Program-made: the position numbers and the translations under genes
In this document: piece after piece, positions 35,148 to 46,141 of the stretch
How positions within the stretch are numbered: position 1 is the first letter of the stretch
Layout: every line of letters begins with the position of its first letter
The notes under the pieces: model-generated
What the model saw: the letters and a program-made list of their open reading frames with translations, nothing else
The model's database searches: none
Told to the model about the DNA's origin: nothing
DNA from: Rhodoferax sp. U2-2l
GTDB lineage: Bacteria > Pseudomonadota > Gammaproteobacteria > Burkholderiales > Burkholderiaceae_C
Length of the DNA: 64,000 nt
Assembly (NCBI RefSeq): GCF_020594515.1
Contig: NZ_JAJCTH010000019.1
Span: 39,574-103,573 of the forward strand
Direction of reading: 5' to 3'

Positions 35148-35190
35148 GCAGACCCCTTGACGGTTTCGACTTGTTCAACTCAGGGTCTGC
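35148..35190 (+). promoter_or_regulatory. Leader hairpin overlapping the ppdK ribosome site
   Basis: GCAGACCC (35148-35155) is the exact complement of GGGTCTGC (35183-35190), which includes the AGGGT ribosome-binding sequence and ends three bases before ATG 35194. If formed in mRNA it would hide the ribosome site. A regulatory role is inferred from this geometry alone. Confidence 0.4.
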
Positions 35191-35193
35191 ATC

Positions 35194-37920
<2,727 letters not shown>

Positions 37921-37921
37921 G

Positions 37922-37965
37922 GCATCCGCCCTCTCCTTTTGGGAGAGGGCTTGGGTGAGGGATGC
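37922..37965 (+). terminator. Nested palindromic terminator after ppdK
   Basis: The inner stem is GCCCTCTCC (37928-37936) with GGAGAGGGC (37942-37950); an outer stem GCATCC (37922-37927) pairs with GGATGC (37960-37965). It begins one base after the stop codon. The CCCTCTCC/GGAGAGGG form is a widespread bacterial palindrome, so it may be a repeat element doing duty as a terminator. Confidence 0.6.
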
Positions 37966-38061
37966 GTACACAGCTTGCTCTGCGACATTCCCCCGCGTCA
38001 GCGTGTTGAAATGGGTCGCCAATTTATACTGCCCGCCACTTTCAACACCCACCGACACACC

Positions 38062-38664
38062 ATGAATGTCCGACCGCTCACCCTGCCCCTGATGACTGCC
38101 CTGGCCTTGACGCTGGCTGCCTGCTCCAAAACGGGCGAACCGCCTGCCAGCACCACCGCAACAGCCGCACCCGCCGCTGCCACGGCCCCCATGAGTGGCT
38201 CGTTGTATGACACCGCCGCCACCGGCAAGGGCTTCACCGTGGGCGCGATGATGAGTGCGCAACCGGTCTACGTGTTGTTCGAGCCCCAGTGCCCGCACTG
38301 CGGTCGCTTGTGGGAAGCCTCCAAAGAGCTGCAAAGCAAGGTGAAGTTTGTCTGGATTCCGGTGGCCTTCAACCAGGGCAAGAGCCTGGCGCAGGCCGCG
38401 ACCCTGTTGTCAGCCACCAACCCGCTGGAGACCATGAACGAGCATGAAAAATCGCTGCTCGGCGGCACCGGCGGCATTTCGGCCTCCAGCAGCATCCCGC
38501 CCGATCTGGAGGCCGGCATCAAAGCCAACACCCAGTTGTTGACGACGCTGGGGCAGGATTCGGTGCCTTTTTTGGTGGCCAAGAACCGTCGCACGGGTGA
38601 AATTGTCAGCCACAGCGGCGCTATGGACACCGCGGCGCTGGCCCAGCTGCTGGGCGTGGAATAA
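38062..38664 (+). CDS. DsbG/DsbC-like thioredoxin-fold lipoprotein
   Basis: A 200-residue periplasmic protein with a lipoprotein signal (lipobox LTLAAC, Cys21) and an Ala/Thr-rich spacer. The thioredoxin fold follows, with active site C77-P-H-C80 (FEPQCPHCGRLW); the C-terminal VPFLVAKNRRTGEI includes the cis-proline. The layout matches DsbG-type proteins, though the N-terminal dimerisation domain of classical DsbC/DsbG is missing or very short. It probably shuffles or reduces disulfides in envelope proteins. The frame extends further upstream but ATG 38062 gives the signal peptide. Confidence 0.85.
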   Translation: MNVRPLTLPLMTALALTLAACSKTGEPPASTTATAAPAAATAPMSGSLYDTAATGKGFTVGAMMSAQPVYVLFEPQCPHCGRLWEASKELQSKVKFVWIPVAFNQGKSLAQAATLLSATNPLETMNEHEKSLLGGTGGISASSSIPPDLEAGIKANTQLLTTLGQDSVPFLVAKNRRTGEIVSHSGAMDTAALAQLLGVE

Positions 38665-38680
38665 GCGCGGCTGGGGCGGC

Positions 38681-39583
38681 TTACGCGTTGAGGGTGCCGC
38701 CCAGCAAGTCGGGCAGCCGTTCACGCGTCATCTTGAAACCACAGGCTTGGGCGTGACCGCCACCGCCCATGCTCTCAGCCAGCGGGATACAACTGAAGCC
38801 TGAGCGCGACCGCAGACCACACTTGACCAGGCCTGACTTGTCCACCGCCCACAGCAAAGCAAAGGTTCCCGACTTCTCACACAGGATGTCACCCACCAGG
38901 CTATGAAACACACTGGGCACATTGGCCATCAGGCCCGGCACACCGTTGAAGGTGAGCGGCTGCGCCGCTTCCGCCATGCCCTGCGCCAGTTTGACGAACT
39001 TCTCGTCCATGGCCCGACCGCGCTCAATGAACAGCTGCAAGTCTGCACCCTGCAGACCGGCAATCACCTGCCAGCGGGCAAAGTCAAACGCCTCCATGTC
39101 CAGCGCCGCAAGAAACCCTGCGCTCTCGGGGTATTGCCAGACCCAGATGTCGCGGTCTTCCACGTACTTGACCAGGTCAGGCACCGGCAGCTGCGGGTGA
39201 AAAAACTCCCAGGCCAGGCGCGAACCCGACTTGCCCATGTCAAAGTGCACCACACCACAGCGGCACTGAAAACCGGTCAGCTTTTCGGCCGCACTCAAAT
39301 GGTGGTCCAGCACCACCAGTTTGGCCGCCACCGCCTCGATCTGGCGCAGCAGCGGCTCGGCAAAAGAAAAATCCAGAATGTAGACCGCGCGCCCCGACAC
39401 ATCGGGCAAATCTGCCAGGGTTTTCACGTCGCCATGGTCCAGCGCCAAAAACTCGGCCTGACCGTCGTAGTACAACCAGGCCGCCAATGCGGCGGCGAAA
39501 CCGTCAGGACAACTGCGGCCGTGGTAGATCACCAGGGGCCTGGGATCTTTTTTGTCAGGGGAAACCGATAAATTCAAAGGCAT
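38681..39583 (-). CDS. DHH-family phosphoesterase
   Basis: About 300 residues; ATG 39583 (MPLNLSVSP) is preferred because GAAAGAG lies 8 bases before it, while ATG 39604 would add seven residues. The DHH domain has HGRSCPDGFAAALA, ILDFSF and the name-giving LVVLDHHLSA; the C-terminal DHHA1 domain carries SMGGGGHAQACGFK. The protein is shorter than RecJ and lacks its OB domain, so a small nucleotide or oligonucleotide substrate is more likely than RecJ-type DNA degradation. The substrate is not readable from sequence. Confidence 0.85.
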   Translation of the reverse strand: MPLNLSVSPDKKDPRPLVIYHGRSCPDGFAAALAAWLYYDGQAEFLALDHGDVKTLADLPDVSGRAVYILDFSFAEPLLRQIEAVAAKLVVLDHHLSAAEKLTGFQCRCGVVHFDMGKSGSRLAWEFFHPQLPVPDLVKYVEDRDIWVWQYPESAGFLAALDMEAFDFARWQVIAGLQGADLQLFIERGRAMDEKFVKLAQGMAEAAQPLTFNGVPGLMANVPSVFHSLVGDILCEKSGTFALLWAVDKSGLVKCGLRSRSGFSCIPLAESMGGGGHAQACGFKMTRERLPDLLGGTLNA

Positions 39584-39631
39584 GGTGATCACTCTTTCAA
39601 ACATCCGACAAACATCAACGCTATTCTATGA

Positions 39632-39643
39632 GTAGCTAGCTAC
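39632..39643. promoter_or_regulatory. Perfect 12-base palindrome between DHH and ferredoxin genes
   Basis: GTAGCTAGCTAC lies in the 110-base divergent region, 50-60 bases from both starts. The symmetry suits a repressor site or a small hairpin; no regulator is identified. Confidence 0.35.
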
Positions 39644-39693
39644 CCAGCATCAATCGCCACTGATCGCGCTTCCACTCACACCTGACCCACCCC

Positions 39694-39987
39694 ATGAGCA
39701 CGCCCCATGCCCCGCCATTTTTCACCGGCCACACCCTGCCTGACGGCCAACCCTTTGACGCCTGGACCGAGCAGCCCCTGCTGATGTCGCTGGAAGCGGG
39801 CGGTCTGGATTGGCCCAGCTCCTGCCGCAACGGCACCTGCCGTACCTGTATCGGCAAGCTCGAAAGCGGTCAGATTCGTTATGAGACCGCCTGGCCCGGG
39901 GTCAGCGCCGAGGAAAAAGCCGCGGGCTACCTGCTGCCCTGTGTGGCTTACCCGTGTTCAGATGTGACCCTGCGCCGGCTGGACTGA
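39694..39987 (+). CDS. 2Fe-2S ferredoxin
   Basis: A 97-residue plant-type ferredoxin. The cluster ligands are C44, C49, C52 and C83 in SCRNGTCRTCIG and LLPCVAYPCSD, the standard CX4CX2C...C arrangement. It should carry electrons to an unknown partner in the cytoplasm. It stands alone between a divergent phosphoesterase gene and converging rbgA. Confidence 0.92.
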   Translation: MSTPHAPPFFTGHTLPDGQPFDAWTEQPLLMSLEAGGLDWPSSCRNGTCRTCIGKLESGQIRYETAWPGVSAEEKAAGYLLPCVAYPCSDVTLRRLD

Positions 39988-40015
39988 CGCACGCGCTTGG
40001 GCGCAGCCACCCAAG

Positions 40016-40969
40016 TCAGCGCGAAGCTGGCCGTGGCACCTGCTTGAAGCGGATTTTGCGGTCCAGCTCGATGGCGTCTTTTTTCAGCTGGCGCTGCGCG
40101 TCCAGCGTCTGCCCGGCTGCCAACCACCGGGCAAATTCTTCCGGGGTTTCCAGCGTGATGCGGCCCATGACGGCCGAGCGGAAGTCGTAAATCACGATCT
40201 CTGCGGCTTTTTGCCAGTTGACCGCTTTGCCACCTTGCAAGGCGCCGCGCTGGCGGCCAATGGCTTCGAGCGCCTGCTCGTCGGTCATGGCGGCCACATC
40301 GGTGATCTTGAAACGGGCCGCCAGCAACTGCGGGTAATGGGTCTTCAGGGTGTCGAGCAATTCCAGCGCCACCTCCTGCTCGTCAAAGGCGTTGCGGCCC
40401 ACCGCGCCGCTGGCGGCCAGGTTGTAGCCGCTTTTGGCCACGATGATGCGCGGCCAGAGCATGCCCGGCGTGTCGTACAGGTAAAAGTCGGGCGCCATCG
40501 CAATGCGCTGCTCCAGCTTGGTGACACCCGCCTCGTCCCCGGTTTTGGCGGCGCGTTTGCCCGCCAGCGTGTTGATCAGGGTGGATTTGCCCACGTTGGG
40601 AATGCCGCAAATCAGCACCCGCATCGGCTTGGCCAAGCCACCGCGGTTGGGCGCCAACTCGTGGCAGGCGGCAATCAGCGCCTTGGCCGGTGCGCTCACG
40701 CTGGCGTCCAGCGCGATGGCGCGGGTACCCGGCAAAGCGTTGTAATGCGCCAGCCACAGCGCGGTGCGCTCGGGGTCGGCCAGGTCCTGCTTGTTCAAGA
40801 CCTTGAGCGCCGGTTTGCCCTGGGTCAGCGTGGCCAGCATCGGGTTGGCGCTGGACCCCGGCAGGCGCGCGTCGAGCAGTTCGATCACCACGTCGATGGC
40901 CTTGATACGCTCGGCAATGGCCTTTTGCGTCAGGTGCATGTGGCCCGGAAACCATTGAATCATCGCCAT
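40016..40969 (-). CDS. rbgA: Ribosome biogenesis GTPase YlqF/RbgA
   Basis: A circularly permuted GTPase that in Bacillus helps late assembly of the 50S subunit. The G4 motif (LNKQDLADP) precedes G1 (CGIPNVGKSTLIN) and G3 (DTPGMLWPR), the hallmark of permutation; the N-terminus is IQWFPGHMHLTQKAI. The start is ATG 40969, whose bases overlap the stop of the upstream diguanylate cyclase gene as TGATG, giving 317 residues. ATG 40963 is a close alternative. Confidence 0.93.
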   Translation of the reverse strand: MAMIQWFPGHMHLTQKAIAERIKAIDVVIELLDARLPGSSANPMLATLTQGKPALKVLNKQDLADPERTALWLAHYNALPGTRAIALDASVSAPAKALIAACHELAPNRGGLAKPMRVLICGIPNVGKSTLINTLAGKRAAKTGDEAGVTKLEQRIAMAPDFYLYDTPGMLWPRIIVAKSGYNLAASGAVGRNAFDEQEVALELLDTLKTHYPQLLAARFKITDVAAMTDEQALEAIGRQRGALQGGKAVNWQKAAEIVIYDFRSAVMGRITLETPEEFARWLAAGQTLDAQRQLKKDAIELDRKIRFKQVPRPASR

Positions 40970-42402
40970 CAGGCGTACTCCCCATGTTGGCACACCACCA
41001 CCCGGTCGCGGCCTGTATTTTTGGCGCGGTAGAGCGCCGCATCCACCTGCTTGAACATGCCACCAGGCGCGTCTTGCGGCGCCAGCGAGGCGACCCCGGC
41101 ACTGAGGGTGACGGGCCGTCCCAGCCCAAAATCATGCTGCCGCACGGCCTGCGCCAGCCGCTCCGCCAGGGATTTGGCCTGCTCGGCCGAGGTGTCCGGG
41201 CACAGCAGCAAAAACTCTTCGCCACCCCAGCGGATGACGTGGTCGATGGTGCGGGCGCACTGCTTGAGCAGACCCGCCGTCTCTTGCAGCACCCGGTCAC
41301 CGACCGGGTGACCCAATTCGTCGTTGATGCGCTTGAAATAGTCAACGTCCAGCAGCACCACCGACAAGGCCATGCCATGGCGGCGCGAGCGCGCCAGTTC
41401 GCGCTCGTACAACGCGTCGAAATCATGCCGGTTGCGCAGGCCAGTGAGCGCGTCGGTCAACGTGGCCTGCTGCAGCTGCAGATTGAGCTTGCGCAGGCGC
41501 CGGATCCAGAACGCACTGGTCAGCAGCACCGCCAGCAACACCCCGGCCAGCGCCCGAAGCCACCGGGTGTCCAGCGCTGTGACCACATTCAGGCGCACAT
41601 GCTCGTCCACCACCGCCTGCCGCTCGGCGGGGGTGATGCTTTGCACCGCCTGGTTGAGGCGGTCGCGCAGCTCAGGTTGCGATTTGCTGACGCCAATGCG
41701 CAGCTGGTTGGCGTAGCCCGGCAGCTGCCCGGCAATCTTCAAATTGAACCAGCCTTCGCGCTTGATGGTGCTGGCGGCCACGATGAGCGAGCGCAGGGTC
41801 AGGTCCGCACGGCGCTCATTGACGGCGGCCAGCGCTTGCGCTTCTGTGTCCACCAGCATCAGCTTGAGCTGCGGAAAATCGCGGCGCAAGCGTTCTTCGA
41901 CCGACGTGCCTTTGGGCAGCACCAGGGTTTGCCCCTGCAAGGCGGCCGGGTCGGCAATGAACGGGTGCTCTTCGCGGCTGATGAAGACGTTTTCGTCGGT
42001 CAGCAAGGGGGCGGTGAACAGCAGCCAGGCATCACGCTTGGGGCTTTGGTTCAGAAAACTCAGCAGCTGGCAACGTCCGGCTTGGGAGGCCGCCAGGCTC
42101 TCTTCCCAATTGGCGGTGGGCACCAGCGTCAGACTCAGACCGCTGCGCTGTGCCACCAGCTTCAGCAAATCGGCAGCAATACCCACATGTTGGCCTTGCG
42201 CGTCGATCTGCTCGAACGGCGGCCAATCGGGGTCAACGCAATAGGTGACTTCACCGGGTAAATGGGGAGCCGCAGCGCCCTGGGCCGCCAGCGGACTGGA
42301 CGCCAAAGACGTTGGTGCGGGGGCGGAGGCCAACACCGAGGCGCACAGCAGCCAGCCCAGCGCCACGCTGCACACACGCCAAGGGCGGCAGACCTTAGTC
42401 AT
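40969..42402 (-). CDS. Membrane diguanylate cyclase with periplasmic solute-binding sensor
   Basis: A 477-residue protein. A signal peptide (about 1-26) leads into a family-3 solute-binding domain in the periplasm (about 50-275: VTYCVDPDWPPFEQID, SKRDAWLLFTAPLL read as PKRDAWLLFTAPLL), then a membrane helix (ALAGVLLAVLLTSAFWI), a short coiled coil and a GGDEF domain. The active-site loop is GGEEF with an RTID inhibitory site five residues before it, so it should make cyclic-di-GMP under feedback control. An amino acid or similar small molecule may be sensed. It overlaps arfB upstream by 8 bases and rbgA downstream. Confidence 0.93.
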   Translation of the reverse strand: MTKVCRPWRVCSVALGWLLCASVLASAPAPTSLASSPLAAQGAAAPHLPGEVTYCVDPDWPPFEQIDAQGQHVGIAADLLKLVAQRSGLSLTLVPTANWEESLAASQAGRCQLLSFLNQSPKRDAWLLFTAPLLTDENVFISREEHPFIADPAALQGQTLVLPKGTSVEERLRRDFPQLKLMLVDTEAQALAAVNERRADLTLRSLIVAASTIKREGWFNLKIAGQLPGYANQLRIGVSKSQPELRDRLNQAVQSITPAERQAVVDEHVRLNVVTALDTRWLRALAGVLLAVLLTSAFWIRRLRKLNLQLQQATLTDALTGLRNRHDFDALYERELARSRRHGMALSVVLLDVDYFKRINDELGHPVGDRVLQETAGLLKQCARTIDHVIRWGGEEFLLLCPDTSAEQAKSLAERLAQAVRQHDFGLGRPVTLSAGVASLAPQDAPGGMFKQVDAALYRAKNTGRDRVVVCQHGEYA

Positions 42403-42799
42403 CTGTCACACCCCGGCGCTGCGCCTTCAGGGCGCTGTTCTGGCGCTTGGCCTGCTGGCGGCGCAGTTGCGAGGCGCGCGTGGGCCGGGTGGCTTGGCGC
42501 ACCTTGGGTGGCTGGGCCACGCTGTTGACCAGCTCGTGCAGGCGCGTCAGGGCGTCAAAACGGTTGGACTCCTGGGTGCGGTGGTTTTGCGCCTTGAGCA
42601 CCAGCACGCCGTCCTGGGTGATACGGCTGTCGTGCAGGGCCAGCAGGCGCGTTTTCACGTCGTCAGGCAGGCTGCTGGCGGGGATGTCAAAACGCAGGTG
42701 GATTGCGCTGGAGACCTTGTTGACGTTCTGCCCACCTGCGCCCTGGGCGCGGATGGCGGTGATCTCCACCTCGGTCAATGCAATCTGCAACGCTCTCAT
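42395..42799 (-). CDS. arfB: Alternative ribosome-rescue factor ArfB (YaeJ)
   Basis: ArfB releases peptides from ribosomes stalled at the end of broken mRNA. The 134-residue protein has the catalytic GGQ in RAQGAGGQNVNKVSSA and a basic C-terminal tail (RPTRASQLRRQQAKRQ) that in the family enters the mRNA channel. It lacks the codon-recognition domain of true release factors. Its end overlaps the start of the diguanylate cyclase gene. Confidence 0.95.
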   Translation of the reverse strand: MRALQIALTEVEITAIRAQGAGGQNVNKVSSAIHLRFDIPASSLPDDVKTRLLALHDSRITQDGVLVLKAQNHRTQESNRFDALTRLHELVNSVAQPPKVRQATRPTRASQLRRQQAKRQNSALKAQRRGVTDD

Positions 42800-42841
42800 A
42801 AATACAGCTATTGGCGCTTGAAAGATGGACGCCTTGAGTGC
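42800..42841. repeat. Diverged short interspersed repeat between trhP and arfB
   Basis: AATACAGCTATTGGCGCTTG followed by a GATGGACGCC segment fills the whole 42-base spacer. It recalls the same family of intergenic repeats as the copies at 10182 and 44293 but is more diverged, so membership is tentative. Confidence 0.35.
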
Positions 42842-44230
42842 TTACAAAGCCAACGGGCCAGCGGGTAGCGGCTGGGCGCTTGGCTGCTGCGGCGCAGCCT
42901 CGGGCGGGTTGACATACCGCGCCACAAAGGCACCCACCGCGCTCTCGGGCAGCGGCAGCCACACGGTGTGACCACTGCCAGGTGCCACGGTCATCGGCTG
43001 GGCGTCCACATTTTCCATCGACGTGAGCAAGACATCGCTGTTGCCAGCCGGGTGGATGATTTCCAGCCAGTCCCCGACGGCAAAGCGGTTGCGGACATTG
43101 ACCTTCATCAGGCCGCGCGCCGCGTCAAATTCAAGCGCATCCCCCACATACAGGCTGCGGCCCGACTCAGAGTAACCGCGCAGGTAGTTTTGCGTGGCCT
43201 CAGGGGTGTGGCGCTGGAAAAAGCCGCTGGTGTAACCGCGGTTGGCCAAACCTTCGAGCTGACCCAGCAAGGCCGGGTCCAGTTCGCGCCCGGCCACCGC
43301 GTCGTCGATGGCGCGGCGGTAACTCTGCACCGTGCGCGCCACGTAGTACGGACTTTTGGTGCGGCCTTCGATCTTGAGTGAATCCACCCCAATCTCGACC
43401 AGACGCTTGACGTGTTCGATGGCGCGCAGGTCCTTGCTGTTCATCACATAGGTGCCGTGTTCGTCTTCTTCGATCGGCATGTAGCTGCCTTCGCGCTGGC
43501 TCTCTTCGATCATGTAGACCTCATCGGCAGCGGGTGAGCGCGCGATGGCGCCCTGTTCCCGCTCGTGTGCGGCTTGCTGGGTCAGCACGTCGCCCGAGGC
43601 ATCCACCACAGCTTTTTGGGTTTTGTAGTCCCAGCGGCAGGAATTGGTGCAGCTGCCCTGGTTCGCGTCGCGGTGGTTGAAATAGCCTGAGAGCAAGCAG
43701 CGGCCCGAGTAGGCGATGCACAGCGCGCCATGCACAAAGACTTCCAGCTCCATGTCGGGGCAGGCCTGGCGGATTTCTTCCACCTGGTCCAGCGACAACT
43801 CGCGCGACAAAATGATGCGCTTCAAGCCCACCTTTTGCCAGAATTTGACGGCTGCCGAGTTGACGGTGTTGGACTGCACCGAGAGGTGGATTTCCATCTC
43901 GGGCCAAGTTTCACGCACCATCATGATCAGGCCGGGGTCGGACATGATCATCGCATCGGGCTTCAAGGCGATCACCGGCGCCATGTTGTCGATGTAGTGC
44001 CGGATCTTGTTGCCATGCGGGAAGATGTTACTCACCAGGAAAAACCTGGCACCTTTGGCATGCGCCGTGTCGATGCCCTGTTTGAGCACCTCGATGTCAC
44101 CAAAGTCGTTGTTGCGCACCCGTAAGGAATAACGCGGCTGGCCCGCATAGATCGCGGTGGCACCAAAGGCCAGCGCGGTTTCCAGCATGGCAAGCGAGCC
44201 GGCCGGGGCCAGCAATTCAGGGATTTTCAT
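42842..44230 (-). CDS. trhP: U32-family tRNA hydroxylation protein TrhP (YegQ)
   Basis: A 462-residue U32 'peptidase' of the YegQ branch, which in E. coli (TrhP) is needed for prephenate-dependent 5-hydroxyuridine formation at tRNA position 34. The start ATG 44230 gives MKIPELLAPAGSLAMLE; a TTG at 44248 is possible. The signature ELEVFVHGALCIAYSGRCLLS and the cysteine-bearing NQGSCTNSCRW are intact. The C-terminus has a short Pro/Gln/Ala-rich extension. The neighbour aroC makes chorismate, the precursor of prephenate. Confidence 0.92.
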   Translation of the reverse strand: MKIPELLAPAGSLAMLETALAFGATAIYAGQPRYSLRVRNNDFGDIEVLKQGIDTAHAKGARFFLVSNIFPHGNKIRHYIDNMAPVIALKPDAMIMSDPGLIMMVRETWPEMEIHLSVQSNTVNSAAVKFWQKVGLKRIILSRELSLDQVEEIRQACPDMELEVFVHGALCIAYSGRCLLSGYFNHRDANQGSCTNSCRWDYKTQKAVVDASGDVLTQQAAHEREQGAIARSPAADEVYMIEESQREGSYMPIEEDEHGTYVMNSKDLRAIEHVKRLVEIGVDSLKIEGRTKSPYYVARTVQSYRRAIDDAVAGRELDPALLGQLEGLANRGYTSGFFQRHTPEATQNYLRGYSESGRSLYVGDALEFDAARGLMKVNVRNRFAVGDWLEIIHPAGNSDVLLTSMENVDAQPMTVAPGSGHTVWLPLPESAVGAFVARYVNPPEAAPQQPSAQPLPAGPLAL

Positions 44231-44292
44231 GGTCAAACACTCGCTCAAAAGGTGGGGGGGTCTGGTGCGTGCCGGAAGTCGTCAACTCTCAT

Positions 44293-44348
44293 CAATAGAG
44301 CTATCTACTTAGCAGGTATAAGGGCCAGAGCCCGATTTGTCATCAATG
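44293..44348. repeat. Short interspersed repeat between aroC and trhP (copy 2)
   Basis: AGAGCTATCTACTTAGCAGG leads to TATAAGGGCCAGAGCCCGAT and then TTGTCATC. Compared with the copy at 10182, the TAAGGGC-AGAG-CC-ATTT-GTCAT skeleton is shared. The copy lies in the leader between aroC and trhP, both on the minus strand. Confidence 0.5.
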
Positions 44349-44381
44349 ATTCAGCGCCAGCCGAGGTGGCCGTCCCGCGAT

Positions 44382-45476
44382 TCAAGCCTGTGCGGCAATC
44401 GGCGACAGGCTGTGCACCACGTCACCACACTGGGCGCGGTGGCGCAATGCGTGGTCCATCACCACCAGCGCCAGCATGGCTTCGAGTATCGGTGTGGCGC
44501 GAATGCCCACACAGGGGTCGTGGCGCCCTTTGGTGACGACTTCTGTGCTGTGCCCGGTGGTGTCAATCGACTCGCGCGGGCTCAGGATCGAGCTGGTCGG
44601 TTTGATCGCCACCGACACTTCCAAATCTTGCCCGCTGGTGATGCCACCCAGCGTGCCACCGGCGTTGTTGCCCTTGAAACCGGCGGGTGAGAGTGAATCA
44701 CCGTGGCTGCTGCCCAACTGGGCCACGCTGGCAAACCCGGCGCCAATCTCGACACCCTTGACGGCGTTGATGCCCATCATGGCGTAGGCAATGTCGGCGT
44801 CCATCTTGTCAAACAGCGGCTCACCCAGGCCAACCGGCACGTTGGACGCACTCACTCGCAACCTGGCGCCGCAGGAGTCGCCCCGCTTGCGCAGCGCGGC
44901 CATGTAGTCCTCCAGCTTGGAGACATCGGCCACCGGGGCAAAAAACGGGTTGTTCGACACATGCTCCCACGACTCGAAGGCAATCGGCAATTCACCGACC
45001 TGGGTCATACAGCCACGAAAGACGGTGCCGTATTTCTCGGCCAGCCACTTCTTGGCCACCGCACCGGCGGCCACCATGGGCGCGGTCAGGCGCGCGCTGC
45101 TGCGGCCACCACCACGCGGGTCGCGGATGCCGTATTTCTGGAAATAAGCGTAGTCGGCATGGCCGGGGCGGAAGGTTTGGACGATGTTGCCGTAATCTTT
45201 GCTGCGCTGGTCGGTGTTCTTGATCAGCAGGCAGATCGGTGTGCCGGTGGTTTTGCCCTCGTAGACGCCGGATAGGATTTCCACCGCATCGGGCTCGTTG
45301 CGCTGGGTGACAAAGGCGCTGGTGCCGGGGCGACGGCGGTCCAGATCGGGCTGGATGTCGGCCTCACTCAAGGCCAGCCCAGGCGGGCAGCCGTCAATCA
45401 CACAGCCAATGGCCGGGCCGTGGGATTCACCAAAGTTGGTGACTGCGAAAAGTTGTCCAAAAGTGTTACCGCTCAT
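44382..45476 (-). CDS. aroC: Chorismate synthase
   Basis: AroC makes chorismate from EPSP, the last shikimate step, with reduced FMN. It is full length at 364 residues. Signatures: [18 protein letters not shown] near the N-terminus, [27 protein letters not shown] in the middle (only parts quoted by position, about 103-130) and [11 protein letters not shown] read as [11 protein letters not shown] near the end. No neighbouring shikimate genes. Confidence 0.97.
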   Translation of the reverse strand: MSGNTFGQLFAVTNFGESHGPAIGCVIDGCPPGLALSEADIQPDLDRRRPGTSAFVTQRNEPDAVEILSGVYEGKTTGTPICLLIKNTDQRSKDYGNIVQTFRPGHADYAYFQKYGIRDPRGGGRSSARLTAPMVAAGAVAKKWLAEKYGTVFRGCMTQVGELPIAFESWEHVSNNPFFAPVADVSKLEDYMAALRKRGDSCGARLRVSASNVPVGLGEPLFDKMDADIAYAMMGINAVKGVEIGAGFASVAQLGSSHGDSLSPAGFKGNNAGGTLGGITSGQDLEVSVAIKPTSSILSPRESIDTTGHSTEVVTKGRHDPCVGIRATPILEAMLALVVMDHALRHRAQCGDVVHSLSPIAAQA

Positions 45477-45527
45477 GGGCGCGGATTATCCCAGAGCGAC
45501 TTGCGCGGTGCGCAGCACACCCAAAAA

Positions 45528-45998
45528 CTACAGCGTCGGCGCTTTGGCGGGGTCTTCGCCCTCGCCTTCGGGCCAGTCGTGGATGTAGGCCTTGAGCATC
45601 TTGTTCTCGAAGTTCTGGCTGTCCACCACGGCGCGGGCCACATCGTGGAAGCTGATCACGCCCATGAGCATCTTTTTGTCCATCACCGGCATGTAGCGGG
45701 CGTGGCGGTCCAGCATCATGCGGCGCACTTCGTCCATGTCGGTCTGGGTGGTGCAGGTCAGCGGTGCGTCGTCCATGGCGGTGCGCACAATGGTGGTGCC
45801 GATGTTGCCGCCGGTTTTGACCAGGATCTGCGTGAGCTCGCGCACGGTGAGCATGCCCACCAGGTCGCCGTGCTCCATGACCACCAGAGAGCCGATGTCG
45901 CGGTCAGCCATCAGCGCCAGCGCTTTCATGAGGGGCTCGGCGGGAGACACTGTGTAAAGGGTGCTGCCCTTGATGCGCAGAATGTCGGCAACTTTCAT
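45528..45998 (-). CDS. CBS-domain protein
   Basis: A 156-residue soluble protein made of two CBS domains and little else: VSPAEPLMKALALMADRDIG (first) and TCTTQTDMDEVRRMMLDRHA (second). CBS pairs bind adenine nucleotides and act as regulatory modules; as a stand-alone protein its partner is unknown. The start at 45998 (MKVADILRIKG) is the family N-terminus; the extra upstream codons overlap the promoter region of divergent metY. Confidence 0.9.
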   Translation of the reverse strand: MKVADILRIKGSTLYTVSPAEPLMKALALMADRDIGSLVVMEHGDLVGMLTVRELTQILVKTGGNIGTTIVRTAMDDAPLTCTTQTDMDEVRRMMLDRHARYMPVMDKKMLMGVISFHDVARAVVDSQNFENKMLKAYIHDWPEGEGEDPAKAPTL

Positions 45999-46141
45999 GT
46001 GGTTCCTGGTCCTATGGGGGTTGGGTTGGCGGTCAGCGCGCCATCTTAATGGCAAATACGTTGGCGTCAATCCGGGCTCCTGCGGTGGCTGGTGGCGCAA
46101 AATGTCGGCTGCTCACGCCCCCTTTCAGACAAGGACCCGCC

